DNA of 64,000 nucleotides from Maribacter stanieri (GCF_900112245.1 NZ_FOYX01000001.1:421856-485855), one strand, 5' to 3'; shown: positions 52,651 to 61,996, counted from the stretch's first letter. Translations and numbers: made by a program. The notes: generated from the letters alone by a model not told the origin.

Positions 52651-53391
52651 CTATCCTATTTTTCTAATTCTGGCTTCGCCAAATATTAAACCTTTATCCA
52701 CTTCAGGATTACCTGAGTAATTCACGTTGGTTTCACCATAGCAAGTCACTTTTAATCGTTCCACAACATTTACCCTAAAATTGCTTTCTCCATAAGCAGT
52801 AATCTTAGTTTCCTCTGCTACCATGTTTTCAGTATTTACTTCACTTTCTCCGTAAGCTCTAAATACTTGTCGTGATACTTTACCCTTACCTATTTCCAAA
52901 TAACTGCTACCGTAAATTGCAACGGTTAATTCATCAATAGAAACCGAATCAAAATAGACTTTAGCCTCACCATATAATGACATTTTAAAATCATCAGCAG
53001 TAAAAAGATTTTTACATCTTACTATCTCTTCTCCCCTAATAGATAAATTTTCAAGCTTTCTATACGTTACAGTAACGGAAGCCATTGTACCGTTGTAAAT
53101 AGATTTGCTACCTCTCCATTGATCACTAGAAATACGTTCAGACTTTGTTACCACTTTTGCACCATCTAAATACAACCTTAAGGTTCTACCTTCTACCTCC
53201 ACATTTAGTTTATCTAACGAGATTTTTGCATTATCAACCACTACACTTTCTTCTTCACCCTCAACTAGATTAACCTCTATATGCGGACTAACTATTAGTT
53301 TATCAAAAGATTTTACATTGAATGTTTTTTCTTGTGCCTGAATTCCACTGACCATGAAGATTATAGCCAGAATAAATAGTGATTTTTTCAT
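52651..53391 (-). CDS. GIN domain (DUF2807) exported protein
   Basis: A 246-residue protein with a signal peptide (ends GIQAQ) and the head domain opening FNVKSFDKLIVSPHIEVNLVEGEEESV, followed by a series of short beta repeats (IRGEEIVRCKNLFTADDFKMS, VAIYGSSYLEIG, YGESEVNTENMV and CYGETNVNYSGN). The repeated YGE/YGS units form a right-handed beta-helix in this family. Located in the periplasm or on the outer membrane; function is unknown. Its C-terminus lies next to the bidirectional terminator. Confidence 0.87.
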   Translation of the reverse strand: MKKSLFILAIIFMVSGIQAQEKTFNVKSFDKLIVSPHIEVNLVEGEEESVVVDNAKISLDKLNVEVEGRTLRLYLDGAKVVTKSERISSDQWRGSKSIYNGTMASVTVTYRKLENLSIRGEEIVRCKNLFTADDFKMSLYGEAKVYFDSVSIDELTVAIYGSSYLEIGKGKVSRQVFRAYGESEVNTENMVAEETKITAYGESNFRVNVVERLKVTCYGETNVNYSGNPEVDKGLIFGEARIRKIG

Positions 53392-53451
53392 GATTTCTGT
53401 TTTTTGATTAGTTCTCTAAAAAGACAATACTATTTTTCATTTGTTACAGTA

Positions 53452-54348
53452 CTACTTAATTTTTTCATTCAAATTAGGTTTTTTACGATTTACAAGCCAG
53501 ACTCCAAATAAGATGATAAGACCACCTAATAACTGAATGAAACTAATATTCTCACCATCTAAAAACCCGAATAAGACAGCAACTAGCGGAATTAAATAGG
53601 TCACCGATGCCGCAAATACCGGACTAGATAATTTTATTAATTTATTAAATAGAATGTTTGCCAAAGCTGTTCCTAAAAAAGCCAATGCCATTATATACCA
53701 AACTGCTTGATGCATAGCACTATTATGAACAAACTGTTGAAATACTCCAGTATACACAAGTATAATCAAGGCAGGAAAAAAAGCCACTCCAAAACTAGCT
53801 GTTGTTACTGCCAACGGACTTAAATGAGACAGATATTTCTTTATGATATTGATATTAAAAGCATACCCTAAAGCCGCAAAAATAATGAATAACGAATACC
53901 AGTAATTTTGATTTATATTATTCTCCATACCAGCTGCAATCAGCACCACAGTCCCAAAAAGACCTATTAACACCCCAAGAACCTGCCTACCCTTCAGCAT
54001 TAAACCAAATAGCGCTATGCCTACCAAAGTAGTAAACAAGGGAGCAACAGAATTTAAAATTGAGGTTATACCACTACTTATTTCCGTTTGTGCCAAAGCA
54101 AAGAAAAATGGCGGAAAAAATGAACTACAGAGTCCCGCTATCCCAATCCATTTCCAATCTGTTTTAGAAAGCGTTTTCAATGATCTAAACCCTATAATAA
54201 AAAGTAAAGTTGATGCAAAAACAATTCTTAATCCACCTACTTGTAATGGAGTATACCCAATAAGAGACCTTTTAATTAAGATAAATGAAGAGCCCCATAT
54301 AAATGAGAGAGTTATGAGGTAAAGCCACTTTTGATCTATATTTTTCAA
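53452..54348 (-). CDS. EamA (DMT) family transporter
   Basis: A 298-residue inner-membrane protein with ten helices and two EamA repeats (about 5-140 and 150-285). Conserved features are FIWGSSFILIKR at the start, a GLRIVFASTLLF second-helix region, and SPVFAASVTYLIPLVAVLFG near the end. The family exports or imports small metabolites such as amino acids; the substrate is unknown. It stands alone between the GIN-domain gene and the divergent metal-binding protein gene. Confidence 0.92.
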   Translation of the reverse strand: MKNIDQKWLYLITLSFIWGSSFILIKRSLIGYTPLQVGGLRIVFASTLLFIIGFRSLKTLSKTDWKWIGIAGLCSSFFPPFFFALAQTEISSGITSILNSVAPLFTTLVGIALFGLMLKGRQVLGVLIGLFGTVVLIAAGMENNINQNYWYSLFIIFAALGYAFNINIIKKYLSHLSPLAVTTASFGVAFFPALIILVYTGVFQQFVHNSAMHQAVWYIMALAFLGTALANILFNKLIKLSSPVFAASVTYLIPLVAVLFGFLDGENISFIQLLGGLIILFGVWLVNRKKPNLNEKIK

Positions 54349-54500
54349 AACTATTAGTTTAAAACAAAAGTGGGATTTTTTACAAGAAAAATATCTAACT
54401 ACTAGTTTATTTTATCAAATTCTGAATTGCATTTTACATAATTGGTATCTTTACAAGGAGTTTTTGCTCTATTTATTAATCAGTACAAAAGATTTGAAGT

Positions 54501-54848
54501 ATGAAATTTAAATTATTATTTCTTGGATTGGCACTGTTTGTTTTAGCCACAAATGTTTCACAAGCACAAGAAAGTCCTATCAAAATTGAAAATAGAATTA
54601 CAAATACCATAGTTGTAAATATTGACGGTATGGCTTGTCAAGAAGGGTGCGCAGATAAAATTGCCTCTAACCTAAAAACCAATGACGGTGTAATTTCCGC
54701 TGATATTAGCTTTGAAAACAAAAACGGAATTATCGTTTATGACCCCTCTTTAATTTCTATTGAACAAGTTAAATCTGTTATTACAGATACCAAAGTAAAA
54801 GATTACAACTACACTATAAATTCTGTAAAAACTCAAGACAACAACTAA
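54501..54848 (+). CDS. Exported heavy-metal-associated (HMA) domain protein
   Basis: A 115-residue protein with a signal peptide (ends SQAQ) and one HMA fold (about 36-105: TIVVNIDGMACQEGCADKIA, then ISFENKNGIIVYD and VKSVITDTKV). The metal site is CQEGC (Cys46, Cys50), a CxxxC in place of the usual GMTCxxC. Expected to hold copper or another soft metal outside the cytoplasm. The next gene starts 1 base after its stop, so they form a pair. Confidence 0.88.
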   Translation: MKFKLLFLGLALFVLATNVSQAQESPIKIENRITNTIVVNIDGMACQEGCADKIASNLKTNDGVISADISFENKNGIIVYDPSLISIEQVKSVITDTKVKDYNYTINSVKTQDNN

Positions 54849-54849
54849 A

Positions 54850-55272
54850 ATGAAAAATATTCTTTATACCCTATTAGTAGCTATTTTGTTGACTTTTACC
54901 TCTTGTAAGGAAACAAAGAAAGTTGAAGAAACTTCAAAAATGGAGCATGTAATGAGCATACATGATGAGGTGATGCCAAAAATGGGAACTCTAGGAAAAC
55001 TAGTTGGTCAATTAAAACCAATGGCAGATTCTCTTGGAGCCGAATCTGTAGAAGCAAAAGCAATGAAAGACCTCCAAGAAGCAAATAGATCAATGATGGA
55101 TTGGATGCAAGGTTTTGGTGACCGTTTTGATGCAGAAGAGATAATGGACGGCAAAGAACTTTCTGACGAAAAGAAAGAATGGCTAAAAGAAGAAGAAGAA
55201 AAAGTTAATCAGGTTAAAGAGAATATTAATTCTAGTATTAAGAATGCAGAAGAAATTCTTAACAAGCAATAG
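54850..55272 (+). CDS. Lipoprotein of unknown function (Met/His and Glu-rich)
   Basis: A 140-residue lipoprotein (lipobox TSC, Cys19) with helical, charged sequence. The N-terminal part has SKMEHVMSIHDEVMPKMGTL, with Met and His residues that could bind metal. The C-terminal part is a coiled coil rich in Glu and Lys. It resembles proteins annotated in flavobacteria as viral A-type inclusion protein, with no known function. Immediate coupling to the HMA protein gene points to metal handling in the periplasm, which is inferred. Confidence 0.75.
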   Translation: MKNILYTLLVAILLTFTSCKETKKVEETSKMEHVMSIHDEVMPKMGTLGKLVGQLKPMADSLGAESVEAKAMKDLQEANRSMMDWMQGFGDRFDAEEIMDGKELSDEKKEWLKEEEEKVNQVKENINSSIKNAEEILNKQ

Positions 55273-55285
55273 AATTTTAAATCTT

Positions 55286-56236
55286 CTAAAAAGGTAATTT
55301 AGAAAGATCTACATTACCACCAGATATAATAATACCTATTTTTTTATTCTGAAAAATTTCTGGCTGTAGTTTTGATTGTTTTAAAACTGCAGCCACAGTT
55401 ACAGCACTAGAAGGTTCTATAATAATTTTCATACGTTCCCAAACCAATTTCATAGCGGCAACTATTTCATCTTCGGTCACTCTTATGATTCCGCTAACCA
55501 ATTCTTTAATAATAGGGAAATTCTTATCCCCTAACACTGTTTTTAGTCCGTCCGCAATGGTATTTGTGGTTTCATTACTTTCAATTTTACCACTTTGCAA
55601 AGAACGGTAGGCATCATCAGCCTCAAAAGGCTCAGCTCCATAAACTTTACAATTATTACTAAAATATTTAGCCGCCAAAGCAGATCCTGCAATGAGTCCG
55701 CCACCTCCTACCGGGCAAAATATAAAATCTAAATCAGGCTGTTCATATAAAAGCTCCATAGCCGCTGTACCTTGACCCAAAATAACATTGTTATCGTTAG
55801 AAGGATGTACAAACGTAGCTCCAGTCTTTAATGCAATTTCATCTGCCAAAGCTTGTCTTGCATCAACTGTAGGCTTGCACTCATATATTTTACCACCATA
55901 CTCTCTAACACCAACTTTTTTAACTTCTGGGGCAGTATCGGGCATTACAATATGCGCAGCAACACCAACACTTTGCGCTGCCAATGATAATGCTTGAGCA
56001 AAATTACCTGAAGAATGCGTTACTACACCACATTTTTTCTGTTCTTCTGATAATTGTAAAATTGCATTTGTAGCACCACGCATTTTGTAAGCACCTGCTC
56101 TTTGAAAATTCTCACATTTAAAAAATATACTTGAGTTGACTTCTCTATCGATTAGTCTAGAGGTAAGAATAGCGGTATTATGAACAAATGGTTTTATTCG
56201 AGTGTGACAATCTAAAAGATTTTGCTTTGTCATCAT
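55286..56236 (-). CDS. PLP-dependent threonine/serine dehydratase or racemase family enzyme
   Basis: A 316-residue fold-type II pyridoxal phosphate enzyme. The lysine that binds PLP is Lys51 in FQRAGAYKMRGA, with the Gly-rich phosphate loop CPVGGGGLIAGSALA and a final GNVDLSKLPF. Motif order is that of catabolic threonine dehydratase and serine racemase; these cannot be separated from sequence alone. It starts 6 bases after gldD, on the same operon as mutY-ssb-gldE-gldD. Two Met codons begin the frame. Confidence 0.9.
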   Translation of the reverse strand: MMTKQNLLDCHTRIKPFVHNTAILTSRLIDREVNSSIFFKCENFQRAGAYKMRGATNAILQLSEEQKKCGVVTHSSGNFAQALSLAAQSVGVAAHIVMPDTAPEVKKVGVREYGGKIYECKPTVDARQALADEIALKTGATFVHPSNDNNVILGQGTAAMELLYEQPDLDFIFCPVGGGGLIAGSALAAKYFSNNCKVYGAEPFEADDAYRSLQSGKIESNETTNTIADGLKTVLGDKNFPIIKELVSGIIRVTEDEIVAAMKLVWERMKIIIEPSSAVTVAAVLKQSKLQPEIFQNKKIGIIISGGNVDLSKLPF

Positions 56237-56242
56237 GCCTTA

Positions 56243-56803
56243 TTATTTTTTCCACCGTAGTGTTTCAATGATACCCCTTATATCATTTTGAAGATATGCG
56301 GCGGCCGGAAGAATAGAATCGTAATTGGGTTTAGTATAAAAATAAACAGAACCCGTTAAAAAGTGTTCTGTACTATCCGTTACAAAAAACTGAGATTGAG
56401 AGGCTGCATTTCCTTGAACTTCAAATAAAGCCCCATAAATTTTCTCATTAGGATTTACATATGGTTGCTCTACAATATTATCTGCCTTTGAAGCATGCTC
56501 ATAACTTAGCCTTTTTGAGTCATTGATCAATTGAGACAAGTTACCTTCTATCTTTTTATAACTTAGAAATATGGCACCTTTCATATCAGGGTATGAAATA
56601 GTATATGCTCTATCCCCATTAGGCTCCGCCGTTGCTAGTTGATTGTATTTAAAACTGAAATTTTCAGTTTCTAAATCCGCTAATTTACCTTGTGGATATT
56701 CTAAACGCATTTTAGCCTTTGGTTTAGGAATTACAGGCTCATCTTTACAGCTAACTACTAAAATAAATAAAATCAAAAATCCTACTAACGAACTAAGCTT
56801 CAT
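56243..56803 (-). CDS. gldD: Gliding motility lipoprotein GldD
   Basis: A 186-residue lipoprotein (lipobox VSC, Cys19) needed for flavobacterial gliding and T9SS function. The Pro/Lys-rich IPKPKAKMRLEYPQGKL, NFSFKYNQLATAEPN and GALFEVQGNAASQSQFFVTD motifs are the GldD signatures. It overlaps gldE by 11 bases, the conserved gliding-gene pair. Length is normal. Confidence 0.95.
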   Translation of the reverse strand: MKLSSLVGFLILFILVVSCKDEPVIPKPKAKMRLEYPQGKLADLETENFSFKYNQLATAEPNGDRAYTISYPDMKGAIFLSYKKIEGNLSQLINDSKRLSYEHASKADNIVEQPYVNPNEKIYGALFEVQGNAASQSQFFVTDSTEHFLTGSVYFYTKPNYDSILPAAAYLQNDIRGIIETLRWKK

Positions 56804-58121
56804 GTGGCAAGGTCACTTTTATTTGTTTCAATCTTTTTTTGTCCATTCCTTCAACAACAAACGTATAAGAATCAAAAATTATTTTTTCTCCTCTCTTCGG
56901 GAAACTTCCCGCTTTTTCTAAAACAAAGCCAGCTAATGTTTCAGACTCCCCTTTGTTTTCTTCAAACAAGTCACTATCCTCCAACTTAATTACCCGATAA
57001 AAATCTTTAAGAGGGGTTTTACCTTCAAATACATAATTAAAATCATCTAACTTAGAGAATATAAGATCTTCATCATCAAACTCGTCACTTATATCTCCAA
57101 CAATTTCTTCAATAATATCTTCTAGGGTTACCAAACCAGAAGTACCTCCATATTCATCAACTACAATTGCCAGGTGATTCTTCTTTTCTTGAAACTCACC
57201 CAATAAATCATCCAACTTTTTATTCTCAGGAACAAAATAAGGCTCCCGTATTAAAGTCATCCAATTAAATGTCTTTCTATCTAGGTACGGCAGTAAATCT
57301 TTTACATATAGCACTCCCTTTACCGTGTCTATATTCTCGCCAAAAACGGGTATTCTTGAATATCCATTCTTCTTTATTTCACCTAGAACTTCAGGAAATT
57401 TCATTTGCTCATTAAGTGCAAAAATATCTATACGAGGTCTCATTACCTGCTTGGTATCTGTGTTACCAAAGGTTACAATACCTTCTAAAATCTTTTTCTC
57501 TTCTTTAGTGGTATCTCCGTGAGAAGTTAAATCTAATGCCTGTGACAACTGATCAATACTTAAGTTGGTTTTTTGTTTCCCTAGTTTATTATACATAAAC
57601 AGTGTACCTGAACGCATGGGTAAACTTAATGGCGAGAAAATAAAATCTAACACACGTAGCGGAAAAGCCATTAAGTGCGCAAAACTCATTCTATTTCTAT
57701 TGGCATATACTTTGGGCAAGATTTCACCGAACATTAAAATAAGAAAGGTAGCGACGACAACTTCTAAAAGAAAACGTACAGATACGACACCGAACAATAC
57801 ATTAGTTATATTTTCAAAAAGGGTGTCACCAATAATACTGAATAAAAGCACTACTCCAATATTAATGGCATTGTTGGCAATCAATATAGTTGCCAATAAT
57901 TTTTTGGGACGTTCTAAAAGTTTAATTAAAATGGAACTTTTGGCAGATTTCTCATCTTGTAATTCCTTAATTTCAGTTGTAGATAGACCAAACATAGCCA
58001 CTTCGGCACCAGAAATAAGTGCAGAGCAAATAAGCAGCACACAAAGCACAATTATATTCATTGCAAAAACACCGTTAACAACCAATGTTGTCATTAAGAA
58101 CGGTAAGGGGTCTGGGTCCAA
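56793..58121 (-). CDS. gldE: Gliding motility-associated protein GldE
   Basis: A 442-residue inner-membrane protein with an N-terminal four-helix CNNM-type domain (about 12-190), two CBS domains (about 205-325, with MRPRIDIFALNEQMKF and VVDEYGGTSGLVTLEDIIEEIVGDI) and a C-terminal CorC/HlyC domain. GldE improves gliding in strains with weak GldD. It follows ssb after 21 bases and overlaps gldD by 11 bases in the mutY-ssb-gldE-gldD operon. Confidence 0.95.
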   Translation of the reverse strand: MDPDPLPFLMTTLVVNGVFAMNIIVLCVLLICSALISGAEVAMFGLSTTEIKELQDEKSAKSSILIKLLERPKKLLATILIANNAINIGVVLLFSIIGDTLFENITNVLFGVVSVRFLLEVVVATFLILMFGEILPKVYANRNRMSFAHLMAFPLRVLDFIFSPLSLPMRSGTLFMYNKLGKQKTNLSIDQLSQALDLTSHGDTTKEEKKILEGIVTFGNTDTKQVMRPRIDIFALNEQMKFPEVLGEIKKNGYSRIPVFGENIDTVKGVLYVKDLLPYLDRKTFNWMTLIREPYFVPENKKLDDLLGEFQEKKNHLAIVVDEYGGTSGLVTLEDIIEEIVGDISDEFDDEDLIFSKLDDFNYVFEGKTPLKDFYRVIKLEDSDLFEENKGESETLAGFVLEKAGSFPKRGEKIIFDSYTFVVEGMDKKRLKQIKVTLPHEA

Positions 58122-58142
58122 TAGTTTCTGTTTATAATTTAG

Positions 58143-58604
58143 TTAGAATGGCAAATCATCATCTGCATCTTGACTTAAAGGAGCAGGTGCTTTTGGTGGT
58201 GTTCTGTTTTCAGTATCTGCCTTTTGAGGACTAGGTGCTGAACCACCATTGTTCTGCATACCCTCTTTTTTAGTAGACAAAAAAGTAAATTCTTGCACAT
58301 GTACCTCGGTAGAATACCTGGTATTACCATCTTCCCCTTGCCATTGACGATTCTTTAGTCTTCCTTCAACATAAACCTTATCTCCTTTACTAAGATATTT
58401 TTCGCAAATTTCAGCAGCTTTATTCCTTACAACAACGTTATGCCAATCTGTATTGGTAACGCGCTCTCCCGTAGATTTATTGGTATAGGTCTCATTAGTA
58501 GCTATTGGAAATCTACCAATACTACCGCCTCCTTCAAAATAATGCATTTTAACTTCATCACCTAAATGCCCTATTAACATCACCTTATTTAATGTACCGC
58601 TCAT
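58143..58604 (-). CDS. ssb: Single-stranded DNA-binding protein
   Basis: A 153-residue OB-fold protein coating ssDNA in replication and repair. N-terminal LNKVMLIGHLGDEVKM, central WHNVVVRNKAAEICEKYLSKG and EGRLKNRQWQGEDGNTRYSTE are standard. A Pro-rich linker leads to the acidic tip ADDDLPF that recruits partner proteins. It is preceded by mutY (27 bases) and followed by gldE. Confidence 0.97.
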   Translation of the reverse strand: MSGTLNKVMLIGHLGDEVKMHYFEGGGSIGRFPIATNETYTNKSTGERVTNTDWHNVVVRNKAAEICEKYLSKGDKVYVEGRLKNRQWQGEDGNTRYSTEVHVQEFTFLSTKKEGMQNNGGSAPSPQKADTENRTPPKAPAPLSQDADDDLPF

Positions 58605-58631
58605 AACTTAAAGATATAAAAATCAAAAGTA

Positions 58632-59681
58632 CTAAAATTTAAATGCTTTTATAAAGTCTGCTATTAAAACAGGCACAGGAAATTCAGTTAATTTTTTAAT
58701 CGAAATCTTACCATCAAAATCATTTTCTGTGTTCACTATCCAGAACTTAGTATGTAAATGTTGATGAGATAATTTATGCACAATGGCATTGTCATTATAT
58801 TCTAACAACTCAACAGATTCCATATCACCTAACGCTTCCTTATACCTTATAGTAATATCATCAATCTCTAATATTTCTTTTGACTCTAAAAGTGGAAATT
58901 CCCAAAGGTTCTGCCAAATACCTTTTCCTTTTCTTTGTTTAAGACTTGTAAATTGAGCTCCATCCATATCCTTATATATAGGTATAAGATAATTGAAGTA
59001 TCTATTTCTAACTTTTGTCTTCTTTAACTTAAAAGGTAATTGATCAACCAGACCTTTTTCAAGACCTACACAACTATCATTTAAAGGACAAAGGAGACAT
59101 AATGGTTTCTTTGGTGAACATTGTATAGCTCCAAACTCCATTATACCTTGATTATAATCCCTTATTTCCACTGGATCCATCACTTTTTCAGCTAACGCTT
59201 TAAAATATTTAATCCCTTCAGTACTGTTTATTGGTATATCTATACCATAGTATCTAGCCAAAACCCTGTATACATTTCCATCTACTACAGCTTGTGGTTC
59301 ATTAAAACATATAGATGAAATGGCACTAGCCGTATAATCGCCTACCCCTTTCAGTGTTAAAAGTTTCTTATAATTATCAGGAAATACACCACCATACTCA
59401 TTTACGACCATTTTGGCCGCCGCATGCAGATTTCTTGCTCTTGAATAGTAACCCAAACCTTGCCAAAGTTTTAAAACTTGTTCTTCATTGGCATTGGCAA
59501 GATCATGAACAGAAGGGAAATTGTCTACAAAGCTCAAGTAATACGGGGTTCCCTGGGCAACACGTGTTTGTTGGAGTATTATTTCTGACAGCCATATTTT
59601 ATAAGGATCAGTAGTCTTACGCCATGGTAAACTGCGTTTGTTTATGTGATACCAATCTAAAATTTTACCCGAAAATGACAT
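58632..59681 (-). CDS. mutY: A/G-specific adenine glycosylase
   Basis: A 349-residue base-excision enzyme removing adenine opposite 8-oxoguanine. The HhH-GPD core contains LKGVGDYTASAISSI and CFNEPQAVVDGNVYRVL (catalytic Asp). The iron-sulfur loop C-x6-C-x2-C-x5-C is intact (CSPKKPLCLLCPLNDSC). The C-terminal NUDIX-like domain recognises 8-oxoguanine. It is the first gene of the mutY-ssb-gldE-gldD-PLP enzyme operon and divergent from HU. Confidence 0.96.
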   Translation of the reverse strand: MSFSGKILDWYHINKRSLPWRKTTDPYKIWLSEIILQQTRVAQGTPYYLSFVDNFPSVHDLANANEEQVLKLWQGLGYYSRARNLHAAAKMVVNEYGGVFPDNYKKLLTLKGVGDYTASAISSICFNEPQAVVDGNVYRVLARYYGIDIPINSTEGIKYFKALAEKVMDPVEIRDYNQGIMEFGAIQCSPKKPLCLLCPLNDSCVGLEKGLVDQLPFKLKKTKVRNRYFNYLIPIYKDMDGAQFTSLKQRKGKGIWQNLWEFPLLESKEILEIDDITIRYKEALGDMESVELLEYNDNAIVHKLSHQHLHTKFWIVNTENDFDGKISIKKLTEFPVPVLIADFIKAFKF

Positions 59682-59762
59682 GCTCTTGAATACTAAGTTA
59701 TAAAAGTAGCAGTTTATACACTTAAAATTAACCCATTAGAAAGAAAGATTGAATTTAATTTA

Positions 59763-59770
59763 TATATTTG
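59763..59770 (+). promoter_or_regulatory. Promoter -7 box of the HU gene
   Basis: TATATTTG is an exact TAnnTTTG match 38 bases before the HU start; the implied leader is about 30 bases. Confidence 0.6.
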
Positions 59771-59808
59771 CAACCCGAAAAAACATACAGAAAATCTAAT
59801 ATTGAAAG

Positions 59809-60099
59809 ATGACGAAAGCGGAAATTGTATCGAAGATCTCAGATAAGCTGGGAATTGAAAAAGGAGATGTACAGGCAACTGTTGAATCCTTTATGGAAGA
59901 GGTAAAAACATCATTAGAAAGTGGTGACAATGTTTACCTAAGAGGTTTTGGTAGTTTTATCATTAAAACTAGAGCCGAAAAGACCGGTAGAAATATTTCC
60001 AAGAACACAACTATTAAAATACCCGCTCACAACATTCCAGCATTTAAGCCTGCAAAGGTTTTTGTAGAAGGAGTTAAGAGCAACGTACACGTAAAATAA
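59809..60099 (+). CDS. HU family DNA-binding protein
   Basis: A 96-residue histone-like protein that bends and compacts DNA as a dimer. It has a helical N-terminus (MTKAEIVSKISDKLGI), the RGFGSFIIKTRAEKTGRN beta arm, and the PAHNIPAFKPAKVF conserved end. It is followed after 22 bases by a tiny basic protein gene, then rng; the three form a conserved flavobacterial order. Confidence 0.95.
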   Translation: MTKAEIVSKISDKLGIEKGDVQATVESFMEEVKTSLESGDNVYLRGFGSFIIKTRAEKTGRNISKNTTIKIPAHNIPAFKPAKVFVEGVKSNVHVK

Positions 60100-60121
60100 T
60101 TAATCTTAAAAAAAGAACTTT

Positions 60122-60211
60122 ATGCCAAGCGGTAAGAAAAGAAAGAGACATAAGGTAGCTACACACAAGCGCAAGAAGCGTAGAAGAGCTAACCGACACA
60201 AGAAAAAGTAG
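60122..60211 (+). CDS. 29-residue highly basic ribosomal-type protein
   Basis: ATG at 60122, TAG at 60209-60211: MPSGKKRKRHKVATHKRKKR and then nine more residues, over half of them Lys, Arg or His. Composition and pattern resemble the very small bacterial ribosomal proteins of the bS22/mS38 (AURKAIP1-type) kind, and the gene occurs between HU and rng. A strong terminator (60203-60228) overlaps its last codons, which supports it as a real, well-expressed gene. The family match is from memory and needs a profile search. Confidence 0.75.
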   Translation: MPSGKKRKRHKVATHKRKKRRRANRHKKK

Positions 60212-60228
60212 TTTTATAACTACTTTTT
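60203..60228 (+). terminator. Terminator overlapping the end of the small basic protein gene
   Basis: AAAAAGTAGTT and AACTACTTTTT form a perfect 11-base stem around TTAT. The stem begins within the last codons and stop of the small basic protein gene. It would end most transcripts before rng. Confidence 0.88.
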
Positions 60229-60361
60229 CTTTTTAAAATACGTTCATTGACATAGAGGTCCATAGTTTGGATCTCGGCAGATACTTTTGTATTTGTCTAT
60301 GGTATTGTTTAATCAGTTCGTTCCCTATTTTAATAGTTGGAACAACTAAATATATATTCAG

Positions 60362-61912
60362 GTGAATAGAGAATTAATCGTAAGATCTAGTTCCCAAGCC
60401 GTTGACTTTGCCTTGTTAAAGGACGGAAAACTCACTGAACTACACAAAGAAGAGAATAGTAACGATTTTTCTGTTGGCGATATTTTTCTTGCCAAAATTA
60501 GAAAGCCGGTGACTGGTCTTAACGCAGCGTTTGTTAACGTTGGTTATGAAAAAGATGCATTCTTGCATTACCACGATCTTGGACCGCAACTATCTTCTAT
60601 GCTTAAGTTCATAAAACAAGTGAGTACTGGAAAATTAAAGGATTACTCCTTAGGAAATTTCCCGTTCGAGACCGATATTGACAAAAATGGTGTTATTACC
60701 GATGTCATTAAAGCGAACCAATCACTATTGGTTCAAATTGTAAAAGAACCTATATCTACTAAAGGACCAAGAATTAGCTCTGAGCTATCAATTGCCGGAC
60801 GTTACTTGGTTATGGTTCCTTTTTCTGACCGTGTTTCCGTATCTCAAAAGATAGCGAGCAAAGAAGAAAAAGACAGGTTAAAAAGACTAGTTAGAAGCAT
60901 TAAACCAAAAGGATTTGGTGTTATAATCAGAACAGTCGCAGAAGGACAAAAAGTTGCCGAGCTGGACAAAGATCTAGAAAACTTGCTGAACAAATGGACA
61001 GCAATGTGTAAAAAATTACAACGTGCTCAAACGCCATCTAAAGTATTTGTAGAACTCAATAGAGCATCATCTATATTAAGGGATGTTTTTAATGATAGTT
61101 TTACAGGTATACATGTTGATGACGACACCTTATTTAATGAAATTAAGGAGTATGTTGCGGAAATCGCTCCTGAAAAGGAGAGCATCGTTAAGCACTACAA
61201 CAACACTAATGTGCCTATTTTTGAAAAATTTGGAATCGAAAGACAAATTAAAACGTCTTTTGGCCGTACTGCCGCAATGAGCAAAGGCGCCTATTTAATT
61301 ATAGAGCATACCGAAGCACTTCACGTAATAGATGTAAACAGTGGTAATAGATCCAATAAAGCCAAAAATCAAGAAGATACTGCCCTAGAGGTAAATCTTT
61401 TATCCGCATCAGAAATTGCAAGGCAGTTACGCCTTCGTGATATGGGCGGTATTATAGTGGTAGATTTTATCGATATGATAAAACCACAACATAGAAAAAG
61501 GCTTTTTGAACATCTTAGAGATGAGATGAAAGACGATCGTGCTAAGCACAAAATATTACCTCCTAGTAAATTTGGTTTAATTCAGATTACCCGACAAAGG
61601 GTACGACCTGAAATGAATATTAAAACAACGGAAGAAGATCCCAACAACACAGGGAAACAGGTGGAAGCACCAATTGTTTTAATAGATAAAATTACAGCGG
61701 ACCTTGAAAAACTTTTAAAAGGACCTGCAAAGGACAACAGTATATCTTTAAATATACACCCGTTCATAGCAGCTTATATAACTAAAGGGTTTCCATCAAT
61801 GAGAACAAAATGGTTCTTAGAATACAAAAGATGGATTAAAATTCAACCGCGCGATGCGTATACGTATCTTGAGTACCGTTTTAAAAATAAAGACGGCAAA
61901 ACAATATATTAA
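60362..61912 (+). CDS. rng: Ribonuclease E/G (Rne/Rng family)
   Basis: A 516-residue endoribonuclease for mRNA decay and rRNA processing. It has an N-terminal S1 domain interrupting the RNase H-like fold (about 35-125). The catalytic metal site appears in LHVIDVNSGNRS and IIVVDFIDM, with DTALEVNLLSASEIARQLRLRD between them. The start is a GTG at 60362, fixing the MNRELIVRSSSQAVDFALL opening that the family shares. It lies 150 bases after the small basic protein gene and its terminator, and ends at its own terminator. Confidence 0.95.
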   Translation: MNRELIVRSSSQAVDFALLKDGKLTELHKEENSNDFSVGDIFLAKIRKPVTGLNAAFVNVGYEKDAFLHYHDLGPQLSSMLKFIKQVSTGKLKDYSLGNFPFETDIDKNGVITDVIKANQSLLVQIVKEPISTKGPRISSELSIAGRYLVMVPFSDRVSVSQKIASKEEKDRLKRLVRSIKPKGFGVIIRTVAEGQKVAELDKDLENLLNKWTAMCKKLQRAQTPSKVFVELNRASSILRDVFNDSFTGIHVDDDTLFNEIKEYVAEIAPEKESIVKHYNNTNVPIFEKFGIERQIKTSFGRTAAMSKGAYLIIEHTEALHVIDVNSGNRSNKAKNQEDTALEVNLLSASEIARQLRLRDMGGIIVVDFIDMIKPQHRKRLFEHLRDEMKDDRAKHKILPPSKFGLIQITRQRVRPEMNIKTTEEDPNNTGKQVEAPIVLIDKITADLEKLLKGPAKDNSISLNIHPFIAAYITKGFPSMRTKWFLEYKRWIKIQPRDAYTYLEYRFKNKDGKTIY

Positions 61913-61914
61913 TG

Positions 61915-61948
61915 AAAAAAGCGATTTCCTTACGGAGTCGCTTTTTTT
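61915..61948 (+). terminator. Rho-independent terminator of rng
   Basis: AAAAAGCGA and TCGCTTTTT pair around an inner GGAA-like stem and TTAC loop with T7. It follows the stop immediately. Confidence 0.85.
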
Positions 61949-61996
61949 GTGCCTAAAAAGTAGCGAAAAACAAACTAATTAATCAATACACTTTAT

